Source: Streptomyces roseirectus (GTDB lineage: Bacteria; Actinomycetota; Actinomycetes; Streptomycetales; Streptomycetaceae). From it: a DNA stretch of 64,000 bases. The notes under the pieces were generated by a model. It had not been told where the DNA came from. It ran no database searches and saw only the letters and a program-made list of their open reading frames with translations. Every line of letters begins with the position of its first letter. Position 1 is the stretch's first letter. This document shows positions 8,418 to 16,674 of the stretch, one piece after another. The stretch is taken from NCBI RefSeq assembly GCF_014489635.1, contig NZ_CP060828.1, positions 682,001 to 746,000 on the forward strand, read 5' to 3'. The translations under genes were made by a program, and so were the position numbers.

Positions 8418-9296
8418 TTGACCACAGCCCACGACACCCGACCCGGCCTCGCCTCGGTGCCGACCCAGTCCGTGTACCAGAATCGCGTCGCGGACTACTG
8501 GAACGCCGAGGAGAACCCGGTCAACCTCGACCTGGGCCGGATCGACGACCTGTACCACCACCACTACGGCATCGGCGAGGCCGACTGGAGCGTCCTCGAC
8601 GAGCCGGACGCCGTGCTGCGCCGTGAGCGTCTGACGGCCGAGCTGCACCGACTGGAGCACGCCCAGGCGGAGCTGCTGGCCTCCAAGCTGGGTCCGCTGA
8701 CCGCCGAGGACCGGGTCTTCGACGCGGGCTGCGGGCGCGGCGGCGGCAGCGTGACCGCGCACCTGCGCTACGGCTGCGGCGCGGACGGTGTGACGCTCTC
8801 CACCAAGCAGGCCGACTTCGCCAACGAGCAGGCCCGCAAGCGCGGGATCGACGGCAAGGTCAGGTACCACCACCGCAACATGCTGGACACCGGTTTCGAG
8901 ACCGGGGCGTACGCGGCGTCGTGGAACAACGAGTCGACGATGTACGTCGAGCTGGACCTGCTGTTCGCGGAGCACGCGCGGCTGCTGCGCCGGGGCGGGC
9001 GCTATGTCACGATCACCGGCTGCTACAACGACACGTACGGGCGGGCGTCGCGTGAGGTGTCGCTGATCAACGCGCACTACATCTGTGACATCCACCCGCG
9101 CTCGGAGTACTTCCGGGCGATGTCGCGCAACCGGCTCGTCCCGGTCCACGTCGAGGACCTGACGCAGGCTGCGCTGCCCTACTGGGAGCTGCGCAGCCAG
9201 GCCGACCACCTGGTGACCGGGATCGAGGAAACGTTCCTGACGGCCTACCGCAACGGCAGTTTCCAGTACCTGATGATCGTCGCGGACCGCGTCTGA
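8418..9296 (+). CDS. gppmt: Geranyl diphosphate 2-C-methyltransferase
   Basis: This 292-residue SAM-dependent methyltransferase makes 2-methyl-GPP, the substrate of the neighbouring cyclase. The SAM-binding motif I is VFDAGCGRGGGS at about residues 104-115, and the acidic and aromatic active-site stretches YHHHYGIGEADW and WNNESTMYVELD are those of the GPPMT/C-methyltransferase family. The start is TTG 8418, chosen for the strong AGAGGAG seven bases upstream and the fit with family length. It lies 47 bp after the cyclase and is last in the operon, followed by a strong terminator. The gene order shell-cyclase-methyltransferase is the standard 2-MIB arrangement in streptomycetes. Confidence 0.94.
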   Translation: MTTAHDTRPGLASVPTQSVYQNRVADYWNAEENPVNLDLGRIDDLYHHHYGIGEADWSVLDEPDAVLRRERLTAELHRLEHAQAELLASKLGPLTAEDRVFDAGCGRGGGSVTAHLRYGCGADGVTLSTKQADFANEQARKRGIDGKVRYHHRNMLDTGFETGAYAASWNNESTMYVELDLLFAEHARLLRRGGRYVTITGCYNDTYGRASREVSLINAHYICDIHPRSEYFRAMSRNRLVPVHVEDLTQAALPYWELRSQADHLVTGIEETFLTAYRNGSFQYLMIVADRV

Positions 9297-9334
9297 GCCC
9301 TCCGCGCGCCGCAGAGCAGCGCCGTAGGGCACAC

Positions 9335-9367
9335 GCTCCGGCCGGGTCTTTCCCGGCCGGAGCTTTT
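9335..9367 (+). terminator. Rho-independent terminator of the 2-MIB operon
   Basis: A perfect 12-bp GC-rich stem (GCTCCGGCCGGG with CCCGGCCGGAGC) has a 5-nt loop TCTTT and is followed by TTTT. It sits 38 bp after the methyltransferase stop and just before the end of the convergent VOC gene, so it may serve both directions. Confidence 0.9.
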
Positions 9368-9385
9368 CGCGCGCCCGCGCCGGAC

Positions 9386-9865
9386 TCACTCGCCCTCGGC
9401 CGCCCTCTCCAGGGCCGCGATGTCGAGCTTGCCCATGGCCAGCATCGCCTTGTTGACGCGGGCCGCCCTGTCCTGGTCGGGATCGAAGAAGAGCTCCATG
9501 AACCGGGTCGGGACGACCTGCCAGGACACCCCGTACTTGTCCTTGAGCCAGCCACAGGGGCCGGGCTCGCCGCCCTCGGTGAGCTTGGCCCAGTAGTAGT
9601 CGACCTCCTCCTGGTCCGCGCACATGATCTGGAAGGAGATCGCCTCGTTGAAGGTGAACTCGGGGCCGCCGTTGAGGGCGACGAACCGCTGGCCGTTCGC
9701 GGTGAACTCGACGGTCAGGACGCTGCCTGCGGGGCGCGGGCCGCCCTCGGGGTAGCGGGAGACCTTGCCGACGCTGGAGTCCTTGAAGATGGACGCGTAG
9801 TGGTGGGCCGCCTCCTCCGCCTGGTCGTCGAACCAGAGGCAGGTGATGAATCCGTCGGTGGTCAT
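9386..9865 (-). CDS. VOC/PhnB-like protein
   Basis: This 159-residue protein matches the PhnB-like subgroup of the vicinal oxygen chelate fold (the family once labelled 3-demethylubiquinone methyltransferase). The pattern ITCLWFDDQAEEAAHHYASIF at the N-terminus, FVALNGGPEFTFNEAISFQI in the middle and GWLKDKYGVSWQVVP in the second half are characteristic. Members are single-domain, often dimeric, and mostly of unknown function. The start is ATG 9863-9865 with GGGAG upstream; an in-frame ATG a few codons earlier is less well placed. It is divergent from the epoxide hydrolase and shares a 142-bp promoter region with it. Confidence 0.85.
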   Translation of the reverse strand: MTTDGFITCLWFDDQAEEAAHHYASIFKDSSVGKVSRYPEGGPRPAGSVLTVEFTANGQRFVALNGGPEFTFNEAISFQIMCADQEEVDYYWAKLTEGGEPGPCGWLKDKYGVSWQVVPTRFMELFFDPDQDRAARVNKAMLAMGKLDIAALERAAEGE

Positions 9866-10007
9866 GGGCACTCCCCAAGGTCTCGGTCGACCTGAGGTCC
9901 TGGTCGACGCGTTCATGTGTGTCGACCGGAGCGGCGCCGAGAACTCATCGTTCCGCCGGGTAAAAACCCGCCGGGATGCCGGATCGCCGCGAACTAGCAT
10001 CGTGATC

Positions 10008-11183
10008 ATGACGATCCAGCCGTTCCGCATCGACATACCGCAGGCCGACCTCGACGACCTCCACGACCGGCTCGACCGCACCCGCTGGCCGGACCAGATG
10101 CCCGGTTCGGGCTGGTCGCACGGGGTGCCGGTGGACTATCTGCGGGAGCTGGCCCACCACTGGCGGCACCGGTACGACTGGCGCGCGGCCGAGGCCCGGC
10201 TGAACGAGTGGCCCCAGTTCACGACCACGATCGACGGCGCCCGGGTCCACTTCGCGCACATCCGCTCCCCCGAGCCCGGCGCGACCCCGCTGATCCTCAC
10301 GCACGGCTGGCCGGGGTCGGTCGTGGAGTTCCTGGACGTCGTCGGGCCGCTCACCGACCCGGTCGCGCACGGCGGGGACGCGGCCGACGCCTTCCACGTC
10401 GTCGTGCCGAGCATCCCGGGGTTCGGGTTCTCGGGGCCGACCACCGAGGGCGGCTGGGAGGCGGGCCGGATCGCGGACGCGTGGGCCGAGCTGATGACCC
10501 GCCTCGGCTACGAGCGGTTCGGCGCGCAGGGCGGCGACTGGGGCGCCGGGATCTCCCGGGAGCTGGGCCGCGCGCACCCCGAGCGGGTCATCGGCGTCCA
10601 CCTCAACCTGCTGCCCGGCGCGCAGGCGACGACCGAGCCGACCGAGGAGGAGCTGGCGGCGCTGAGCCCCGCCGAGCGGGAGCGGACGCTGCTGTCCTGG
10701 CGCGCCTGGTCGGCGTGGACGGCCGACGGCTCCGCGTACGCCGCGCTCAACGCGACCCGGCCGCAGACCGTCGGATACGGCCTCACGGACTCGCCCGTCG
10801 GTCAACTCGCCTGGATCATCGAGAAGTTCCGCGAGTGGTCCGACTGCGAGCAGCTTCCGGAGGAGGCGATCGACCGCGACCTGCTGCTGACCAACGTGAT
10901 GGTCTACTGGCTGACCGCGACGGCGCACTCGGCGGCGCGCATCTACTTCGAGCGGGCGCACACGACGACCGGCCGCTTCGCCCGGCCCACCGAGCCGTCG
11001 ACGGCGCCGACCGCCCTCGCCCTGTTCCCGGCGGAACTCCAGATCGCGCTGCGCCACCGGGCCGAGCGCACCGACCACATCGTCCGCTGGACGCCCTACG
11101 AGCGGGGCGGCCACTTCCCGGCGCTGGAGGAGCCGGAGCTGCTGGTCGCGGACGTCCGGGCGTTCTTCCGGCAGGTGCGCTGA
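10008..11183 (+). CDS. Epoxide hydrolase (EHN family alpha/beta hydrolase)
   Basis: The 391-residue enzyme starts with an epoxide hydrolase N-terminal domain (residues 1-~100, PFRIDIPQADLDDLHDRLDRTRWP), followed by an alpha/beta-hydrolase core. Visible elements are the oxyanion motif HGWPG at 99-103, the nucleophile Asp177 in AQGGDWGAG and the general-base His369 in GGHFPALEEPELL. It should open epoxides by way of an alkyl-enzyme ester, giving vicinal diols, like the microsomal-type enzymes of bacteria. ATG 10008 is preferred; GTG 10002, two codons earlier, is possible. The substrate is unknown. Confidence 0.9.
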   Translation: MTIQPFRIDIPQADLDDLHDRLDRTRWPDQMPGSGWSHGVPVDYLRELAHHWRHRYDWRAAEARLNEWPQFTTTIDGARVHFAHIRSPEPGATPLILTHGWPGSVVEFLDVVGPLTDPVAHGGDAADAFHVVVPSIPGFGFSGPTTEGGWEAGRIADAWAELMTRLGYERFGAQGGDWGAGISRELGRAHPERVIGVHLNLLPGAQATTEPTEEELAALSPAERERTLLSWRAWSAWTADGSAYAALNATRPQTVGYGLTDSPVGQLAWIIEKFREWSDCEQLPEEAIDRDLLLTNVMVYWLTATAHSAARIYFERAHTTTGRFARPTEPSTAPTALALFPAELQIALRHRAERTDHIVRWTPYERGGHFPALEEPELLVADVRAFFRQVR

Positions 11184-11218
11184 TCTGCTGACGGCAGATC
11201 CGCTCTGCCGCGGGCAGA
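11182..11218. promoter_or_regulatory. Two PopR-type operator palindromes before clpP3-clpP4
   Basis: Two 15-bp palindromes lie 66-102 bp upstream of the clpP3 start: TCTGCT-GAC-GGCAGA at 11184-11198 (extendable to GATCTGC-N5-GCAGATC) and TCTGCC-GCG-GGCAGA at 11204-11218, 20 bp apart centre to centre. From memory, the PopR activator of the S. lividans clpP3-clpP4 operon binds the motif TCTGCC-N3-GGCAGA, which fits exactly. The spacing of two helical turns puts both sites on the same DNA face. Confidence 0.88.
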
Positions 11219-11283
11219 CAAACCCCGGGCGACCGCCGCCGCGGGCCGAGAGTGGAGTCATCGACGCCGACCAAGGAGACGCG

Positions 11284-11910
11284 ATGACCCCACCCCTCAC
11301 CCTCGCCGACGGCGACACGCGGCCGACGCGCTTCGACGACCACCTCGCGAGCCAGCTCCTCGCGCAGCGCATGGTGTTCCTCGGGACGCAGGTCGACGAG
11401 GTGTCCGCCCAGCGGATCTGCACCCAGCTCCTCGTGCTGGCCTCGGAGGACCCGCGCGCGGACATCGTGCTGTGCGTCAACAGCCCCGGCGGCGAGGTCC
11501 ATTCGGGCCTCGCCATCCACGACACGATGCAGCTGATCCCCAACGACGTGGCCACTCTCGCCATGGGGTTCGCCGCGAGCATGGGCCAGTTCCTGCTGAC
11601 CGTGGGCGCGCCCGGCAAGCGGTACGCGCTGCCGCACGCCCGCGTGATGATGCACCAGCCGTCCGCCGGGATCGGCGGGACGACCGCCGACATCGAGATC
11701 CAGGCGGCGAACCTGGAGCACACCAAGCGGACCATCGAACGCCTCACGGCCGAACGCACCGGCCGGCCCCAGGAGGAGGTCTCCAGGGACGGCGACCGCG
11801 ACCGCTGGTTCACCGCCGAGGAGGCCCTGGAGTACGGCATGGTCGACCGGATCGTCAGCTCCCTCGCGGATCTGCGGCCGGTGACCCGGGAACGACGGAT
11901 GGGACTGTGA
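11284..11910 (+). CDS. clpP3: ATP-dependent Clp protease proteolytic subunit ClpP3
   Basis: This 208-residue ClpP has the complete serine-protease triad: Ser99 in GFAASMGQ, His124 in [10 protein letters not shown] and Asp173 in [18 protein letters not shown]. The substrate-binding motif [14 protein letters not shown] is also standard. In streptomycetes clpP3-clpP4 form a second protease locus that is switched on when the main ClpP1-ClpP2 peptidase fails; it works with a Clp ATPase in the cytosol. A strong AAGGAG precedes ATG 11284. It is followed two bases later by clpP4, and convergent popR lies just beyond, the usual arrangement. Confidence 0.93.
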   Translation: MTPPLTLADGDTRPTRFDDHLASQLLAQRMVFLGTQVDEVSAQRICTQLLVLASEDPRADIVLCVNSPGGEVHSGLAIHDTMQLIPNDVATLAMGFAASMGQFLLTVGAPGKRYALPHARVMMHQPSAGIGGTTADIEIQAANLEHTKRTIERLTAERTGRPQEEVSRDGDRDRWFTAEEALEYGMVDRIVSSLADLRPVTRERRMGL

Positions 11911-11912
11911 CC

Positions 11913-12503
11913 ATGGGCAGCTACACGATCCCCTACGTCGTCGAGCGCACCCCGCAGGGCGAGCGGTCCTACGACATCTACAGCCGGCTGCTGTCGGAGC
12001 GGATCGTCTTCCTCAGCACGGAGATCGACGACGGCGTCGCCAACGTGGTGATCGCACAGCTCCTGCACCTGGAGTCGGCGTCGCCGGAGAACGAGATCGC
12101 GCTCTACATCAACTCCCCCGGCGGCTCGTTCACCTCGCTGATGGCGATCTACGACACGATGTCGTACATCCGGGCGCCGATCTCGACGTTCTGCGTCGGC
12201 CAGGCCGCCTCCACGGCGGCGGTCCTCCTCTCGGGCGGCGATCCGGGGCGCCGGTTCGTCCTGGAACACGCGCGGGTGCTGCTGGGCCAGCCCGCGAGCG
12301 GCGGACAGCGCGGCATGGTCTCGGACCTCGCCCTCCAGGCGAAGGAAATGGTCCGCATCCGCTCCCAGGTCGAGGAGGTACTGGCCCGCCACACCGGCCG
12401 CGACACCGCGACCCTGCGCGCCGACATGGACCGCGACAAGGTGTTCACGGCCCGGGAGGCGGTGGCGTACGGACTCGCGGACGACGTGCTCAGCCGCCGC
12501 TGA
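11913..12503 (+). CDS. clpP4: ClpP4 subunit with catalytic His replaced
   Basis: This 196-residue ClpP is the partner of ClpP3, starting two bases after its stop. The nucleophile Ser100 ([13 protein letters not shown]) and the Asp (Asp175 in [18 protein letters not shown]) are present, as is YINSPGGSF. The position of the catalytic His, in the motif normally read as HQP, is Gly125 here ([11 protein letters not shown]). With no His, this subunit should not cleave peptides by itself; it may act as a structural or docking ring in a mixed ClpP3-ClpP4 complex. I cannot tell from this sequence alone whether the change is shared by other ClpP4 proteins. Confidence 0.9.
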   Translation: MGSYTIPYVVERTPQGERSYDIYSRLLSERIVFLSTEIDDGVANVVIAQLLHLESASPENEIALYINSPGGSFTSLMAIYDTMSYIRAPISTFCVGQAASTAAVLLSGGDPGRRFVLEHARVLLGQPASGGQRGMVSDLALQAKEMVRIRSQVEEVLARHTGRDTATLRADMDRDKVFTAREAVAYGLADDVLSRR

Positions 12504-12518
12504 GGCAGGCTCTGAGGC

Positions 12519-12875
12519 TCAGGCGGCCAGGCACAGTCCGTTGTCGCGGTAGGAGGAGGTCGTCGCGCGGCGCCGGGCGGGGGTCCGGCGGCTGGTGACG
12601 CGGATCAGCTCGTCCTGGGTGCGGGAGAGGAGGTCGCCGAGGCTCAGGCCGAGGGCGTGGGCGGCGGCGGCCAGGACCTCGGAGGAGGCTTCCTTGCGGC
12701 CCCGCTCGACCTCGGAGAGGTAGGGCATGGAGATCCGGGCCGCCTCGGCGACGTCCTTCAACGTGCGTTCCTGCGCCTGGCGTTCGCGCCGCAGGACATC
12801 TCCGACCAGGTCCCGCCACAGGGGCTCGCGGGGCGGGGCCAGGGGGATGACTCGGGCCTCGTCGTGGTTGCTCAC
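12519..12875 (-). CDS. popR: PopR/ClgR-family activator of clpP genes
   Basis: This 118-residue XRE-type regulator has its helix-turn-helix at about residues 38-62 (TLKDVAEAARISMPYLSEVERGRKEASS), the signature of the ClgR/PopR group. The protein ends in LCLAA. In S. lividans, as I recall, PopR is degraded by ClpP1P2 through its two C-terminal alanines, so loss of ClpP1P2 lets it accumulate and activate clpP3-clpP4. The C-terminus and the two matching operators support this role here. The gene is convergent with clpP4, with a 15-bp gap. The start is GTG 12875, with only a weak ribosome site. Confidence 0.9.
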   Translation of the reverse strand: MSNHDEARVIPLAPPREPLWRDLVGDVLRRERQAQERTLKDVAEAARISMPYLSEVERGRKEASSEVLAAAAHALGLSLGDLLSRTQDELIRVTSRRTPARRRATTSSYRDNGLCLAA

Positions 12876-13066
12876 CGCCCCAGCCTAGAAGGGGGGTTGG
12901 GGACGTGGCCCGGCGTTCCGCCGTGGGCGGAAAAGGCGGGGCGGAAAAGAGGAGGCGCGGGCGGGAGTCGGGACGGGAGACTGCGGCCTCCTCGTCCCGG
13001 GAAGTTCCCGAGAACTCCCGGACGTCCCGGGACCTTCCCGCAAGCCTCCCGAAAGGCGGATCCCCC

Positions 13067-13846
13067 ATGCTGCGCGAGACCTTCGACGCCGTCGCCGAAC
13101 GCTACGACCGGGTGCGCCCCCGCTACCCCGCCGCCCTGGTCGACGCGATCGTCACGGCGGCCGGCCTCGGCGAGGGCAGCCGTGTCCTCGAAATCGCCCC
13201 GGGCACCGGCCAGTTGACGGTGCCGCTGGCGGCGACGGGGTGCCGGCTGACCGCCGTGGAGCTGGGCGCGTCCCTCGCCGCCGTCGCCCGGCGCAACCTC
13301 GCGGACCGGCCCCGCGCCGAAGTTGTCGTCGCCGACTTCGACACGTGGGAGGTGCCCGCGGGGGCGTTCGACCTGGTGGCGTGCGCGACCGCGTTCCACT
13401 GGCTGGACCCGGCGACGCGGGTGGCGCGGACGGCGGCGGCGCTGCGTCCTGGCGGGCTGCTCGCGGTGGTGGTGACCGAGCATGTCGCGGGCGGCACCAC
13501 TCAGTTCTTCCACGACTCACAGGCGCACTACGAACACTGGGACCCCTCGACCCCGCCGGGCCCGCTCCTCAAGGACGCCTCCGAAGTGGCCGCGGACACC
13601 GGGGAGTTCGGGCGCGACCCGCGCTACGAGGCGGTGTCCGTACGCCGGTTCGTCCAGGACGTCACGTACACCGCCGACGGCTATCTGGAGGTCCTGCTCA
13701 CCTACTCGGGCCACCTCGCGCTCGACGAGCCGTCACGCGCCGGGCTGCTGGCGGCGCTGCGGGAGCTGATCGACACCCGGTACGGGGGCACGGTCACCAA
13801 ACGGTATCTCCACGAACTCGTCACCGCCCGGCGCACGTTGGAGTGA
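13067..13846 (+). CDS. Class I SAM-dependent methyltransferase
   Basis: This 259-residue methyltransferase begins MLRETFDAVAERYDRVRPRYP and carries motif I as VLEIAPGTGQLTVPLA, the acidic residue after strand 2 (AVELGASLA) and the ACATAFHWLDPATRVARTAAALRPGG region typical of the UbiE/COQ5-like (Methyltransf_11) group. The second half is variable, and the methyl acceptor cannot be guessed. ATG 13067 is preceded by AAAGG. The 190 bp upstream, shared with popR, contain several CCCGGGA-type short repeats of unknown meaning. Confidence 0.85.
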   Translation: MLRETFDAVAERYDRVRPRYPAALVDAIVTAAGLGEGSRVLEIAPGTGQLTVPLAATGCRLTAVELGASLAAVARRNLADRPRAEVVVADFDTWEVPAGAFDLVACATAFHWLDPATRVARTAAALRPGGLLAVVVTEHVAGGTTQFFHDSQAHYEHWDPSTPPGPLLKDASEVAADTGEFGRDPRYEAVSVRRFVQDVTYTADGYLEVLLTYSGHLALDEPSRAGLLAALRELIDTRYGGTVTKRYLHELVTARRTLE

Positions 13847-13952
13847 ACCGGGGTGCATGCGCCGCGTGCCTGTGGGTAGGCGCCCGGAGAGTGGGCCTCG
13901 TGGCGTTCGCCCGCCCCGGGGCCGGCACACCATGAAGCGCGAGGGAGAGGGC

Positions 13953-14816
13953 ATGCGCACCGCCGTGATCGGCTCGCAGACAACGCCGGCCGTCGAGAGG
14001 ACGGCCGGGTCCGCCGGGCTGCCCGGGGTCAGCGACCCCCGCAGCGTGGCCCCGCGTGACGCGCGCGAACTGTCCCGGCAGTTCTTCCGGCGGCTGGGTG
14101 AGCTGGAGGAGGGCACGCACGCGTACCAGTACGCCCGCAACACGCTGATAGAGATGAACATGTCGCTGGTCCGGTTCGCGGCAGGCCGGTTCCGGGGCCG
14201 CGGCGACGACATGGAGGACATCGTCCAGACCGGGATGATCGGGCTGATCAAGGCGATCGACCGGTTCGAGCCCGACCGCGAGGTGGAGTTCACGTCGTTC
14301 GCGCTGCCGTACATCGTCGGCGAGATCAAGCGGTTCTTCCGGGACACCACCTGGGCGGTCCACGTGCCGCGCCGGCTCCAGGAGCTGCGGGTCGAGCTGG
14401 CGAAGGCCCGCGACGAACTCGCCGGGCGCCTGGATAGGGAGCCGACGGTCGCGGAGCTGGCGACGCTGATGAACATCGCCGACCACGAGGTCGTCGAGGC
14501 GCAGATCGCCGCCAACGGGTACACGTCCTCGTCGCTGGACGCGGCCCTCACCGGCGACGGCTCCGAGCACGGCGAGGCGGTCCTGGCCGACTTCATCGGC
14601 GTCGAGGAGCACGCGATGCGGCTCGTCGAGGACTTCCACACGCTGGCCCCCCTGATGGCCGGGCTCAGCGAACGCGACCGGCGCATCCTGCACCTCAGGT
14701 TCGTCGAGGAGGCCACCCAGGCGGAGATCGGCACCCAGCTGGGCTGCTCGCAGATGCACGTCTCGCGGCTGATCAAACGCATCATCGCGCACCTGCGGGA
14801 GGGCATGCTCGCCTAG
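13953..14816 (+). CDS. RNA polymerase sigma factor, SigB/SigF/SigG family
   Basis: The 287-residue protein has sigma region 2 (LIEMNMSLVRFAAGRFRGRGDDMEDIVQTGMIGLIKAIDRFEPD, with the core-binding and -10-recognition helices), region 3 (VHVPRRLQELRVELAKARDELAGRLDREPTVAELA) and region 4 with the -35 helix-turn-helix (ATQAEIGTQLGCSQMHVSRLIKRI). This is the stress and sporulation sigma type that streptomycetes have in many copies. I choose ATG 13953 because GAGGGAGAGG lies right before it; ATG 13932 would add seven residues with a poor ribosome site. Family members are normally held by anti-sigma kinases with a HATPase domain, and a gene of that fold lies convergently right after. Confidence 0.92.
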   Translation: MRTAVIGSQTTPAVERTAGSAGLPGVSDPRSVAPRDARELSRQFFRRLGELEEGTHAYQYARNTLIEMNMSLVRFAAGRFRGRGDDMEDIVQTGMIGLIKAIDRFEPDREVEFTSFALPYIVGEIKRFFRDTTWAVHVPRRLQELRVELAKARDELAGRLDREPTVAELATLMNIADHEVVEAQIAANGYTSSSLDAALTGDGSEHGEAVLADFIGVEEHAMRLVEDFHTLAPLMAGLSERDRRILHLRFVEEATQAEIGTQLGCSQMHVSRLIKRIIAHLREGMLA

Positions 14817-15349
14817 CCGCTCAGCCGGTCGCCCAGTCGGCTGCTCACCCCGAACGGCACGACGGCCCGGACGCGTTTGCCCACGGGGACGCGTTCGGCG
14901 CTGACCTCGGCCGCGAGGGCGTGGACGATCTCCAGGCCGTGACAGCCGACGCGCTCGGGGTCGCGCGGGAAGCGCAGCGGGAGGGCGTCGCTGCTGTCGT
15001 ACACGCAGACCGTCACCGAGGCGTCGGTGCCCTCCAGCTCCAGGATGTACGGGCCGTTGCTGTGCCGGTCGGCGTTCGTGACCAGCTCGCTCACCACGAG
15101 CATCACCTCGTTCACGATCCGGTCGTCGATGACCGCGCACCACTCGGTTCTCAGCTGGTCGACGAAGCGCCCCGCGAACGTGCGGGCCTCTCCGATGCAA
15201 CCGGGGTCACCCGTGTAGTGCGCGGCCCGCCGTAGCGGTTCCACCGGTACGTCGAAACCAGTCGGTATCACTGCCCCGTCCAGATACTCGGTCGTGCTTC
15301 TCTCTCGTGCGTCGCTCTCGGAGGCCGGACTGGCCGGACGCTGCTGCAT
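14813..15349 (-). CDS. Anti-sigma/regulatory ATP-binding protein (HATPase_c_2)
   Basis: This 178-residue protein is a stand-alone GHKL ATPase domain of the SpoIIAB/RsbW type. The N-box is NEVMLVVSELVTNADRHSNG; the G1 region reads YDSSDALP rather than the usual DxG, and the G2 region is GCHGLEIVHALA. Such proteins bind or phosphorylate anti-anti-sigma factors and can sequester sigma factors. Its stop overlaps that of the sigma gene by three bases in convergent orientation, so partnership is possible but is not shown by operon structure. The start is uncertain: ATG 15349 (MQQRP) or ATG 15388 (13 residues more). Confidence 0.8.
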   Translation of the reverse strand: MQQRPASPASESDARERSTTEYLDGAVIPTGFDVPVEPLRRAAHYTGDPGCIGEARTFAGRFVDQLRTEWCAVIDDRIVNEVMLVVSELVTNADRHSNGPYILELEGTDASVTVCVYDSSDALPLRFPRDPERVGCHGLEIVHALAAEVSAERVPVGKRVRAVVPFGVSSRLGDRLSG

Positions 15350-15384
15350 TGTGCTCGTACCCCGTGCCGGGCCGAGCAGTCCCC

Positions 15385-16542
15385 TCATACACCAGGGGAA
15401 GACGGGGGTTCCTCGGGAGCGGGGGACGGAGCGGCGGACACGGGGTCCGACGGGCTGAGGGTACCGGTGAGCGGCGAGGGCTCCGGCGAATCCGCCGCCG
15501 TACTGGGCGAGTCGGCCGGGGAGGGGGACGGGAACGGGCTCGGCGCCGGCTCGGAAGGCGAGGGGGACGGGGAGGTGCTGTCACCGGAGCTGGAGCTCGG
15601 ACTGGTGCTCGGGCTCGGCGGGGGCGAGGGCGTCGGCGTCGCGCTGCTGCTCGGCGAGGCAGAGGGAGAGGGGGAGGGAGAGGGAGTGGGCGTGGGCGTG
15701 GGCGTCGGGCTCGGGCTCGGGCTCGGCGGCGGTGTCGTGGGCCGGTCCCCGTGGCCCGAGTCGCCCCGGGGCCGGGCGATCCAGCCGTGGTCGTCGTGGT
15801 CGTACAGGACGAACACGTTGACGACGGTGATCGACGGCGCGACCACGACCACGTTCGCGGGCCGGTACCCGGGCCAGGCGTCGCCGGTCGCGCGGGGCGC
15901 GCCGGACTGGGCGAGGGGCCGGCCGAGGGGGTTGCCGCAGGCGCAGCGCACGCGCGGGACGCCGTAGCCGTCGACGAGGACGGCCGTACCGGCCTGGAGG
16001 ACGGACTGGTAGCTGGTCGCGGCGCCGTCGCGGAACCCGTGGTTGGTGACCCTGGTGTCGGCCCGGAGCTGGACGGGGGTGAGGGAGCGCAGGTAGGAGG
16101 GCACCTGGGAGGGCTGGACGCCGGCGACGGAGGCGAACGCGGCGTTCTTCGCGGGGGCCGCCGCGAGGACGCGGATCTGTTTCCCGACGTCGCAGGCGGC
16201 GACGTCCCTGCTGCCGCCGTAGAGGCCGGCCGAGCCGCCGTCGACGCTGCGCAGGGCGCCGTCGGGGGCCTGCGAGGGAGTGGTGGCGGGCGGGGCGGTG
16301 CCGTGGACGGCCGTCGACTCGGTGAACGGGTCGGGGCCCGGTCGCGCGGCGGCCTGGAGGAAGACCTCGCCGCCGCTCGCGCCGGTGTCCTTGCCGGAGT
16401 CGCCGGAGCGGGTGAGGAGCAGGGCGACGGCGGTGACGGCGACGGCGGTGGTCGTGGCGAGGGCGATCCGGGGCGCGGATCTCCACCAGGGCCGGCGCGG
16501 TTCGCCCGGGGGCGGTCCCGAGGACGGCGGTTCGACGCTCAC
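15385..16542 (-). CDS. Membrane-anchored DUF6777-type protein with Pro/Ser/Thr-rich tail
   Basis: The 385-residue protein has a short Pro-rich cytoplasmic N-terminus, one membrane segment at about residues 26-45 (IALATTTAVAVTAVALLL), and an extracytoplasmic domain beginning EVFLQAAARPGPDPFTEST, a phrase I associate with the Streptomyces DUF6777 family. Two Cys-containing stretches follow (VAACDVGKQIRVL and VRCACGNPLGRPLAQ). The last ~120 residues are almost pure Ser/Pro/Thr/Asp (long SPSPTPTP runs), probably a wall-spanning flexible stalk. GTG 16542 has a near-perfect AGGAGG. The function is unknown. The repetitive tail explains the long artificial open frames on the other strand here. Confidence 0.8.
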   Translation of the reverse strand: MSVEPPSSGPPPGEPRRPWWRSAPRIALATTTAVAVTAVALLLTRSGDSGKDTGASGGEVFLQAAARPGPDPFTESTAVHGTAPPATTPSQAPDGALRSVDGGSAGLYGGSRDVAACDVGKQIRVLAAAPAKNAAFASVAGVQPSQVPSYLRSLTPVQLRADTRVTNHGFRDGAATSYQSVLQAGTAVLVDGYGVPRVRCACGNPLGRPLAQSGAPRATGDAWPGYRPANVVVVAPSITVVNVFVLYDHDDHGWIARPRGDSGHGDRPTTPPPSPSPSPTPTPTPTPSPSPSPSASPSSSATPTPSPPPSPSTSPSSSSGDSTSPSPSPSEPAPSPFPSPSPADSPSTAADSPEPSPLTGTLSPSDPVSAAPSPAPEEPPSSPGV

Positions 16543-16674
16543 GCACCCTCCTGAAGTGGGGTCGTTTTGTCAGCAAACCTCCCCATTGTGTGCTCCATTC
16601 GGGTGTCCCCCGCAAGCCGACACCGACGGCGCACCCGGCAGGCGCTCCCCGACGGGCCTGCCTAGCGTGACGGC

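Noticed and set aside
12900..13060. Clustered CCCGGGA/TTCCCG motifs before the methyltransferase
   Set aside because: They look like several short palindromes, but in DNA of this GC content such words are expected often and no ordered spacing is seen.
15307..16554. 415-codon plus-strand open frame rich in Gly/Arg
   Set aside because: It mirrors the DUF6777-type gene, whose SPTP repeats give long open frames on the other strand.
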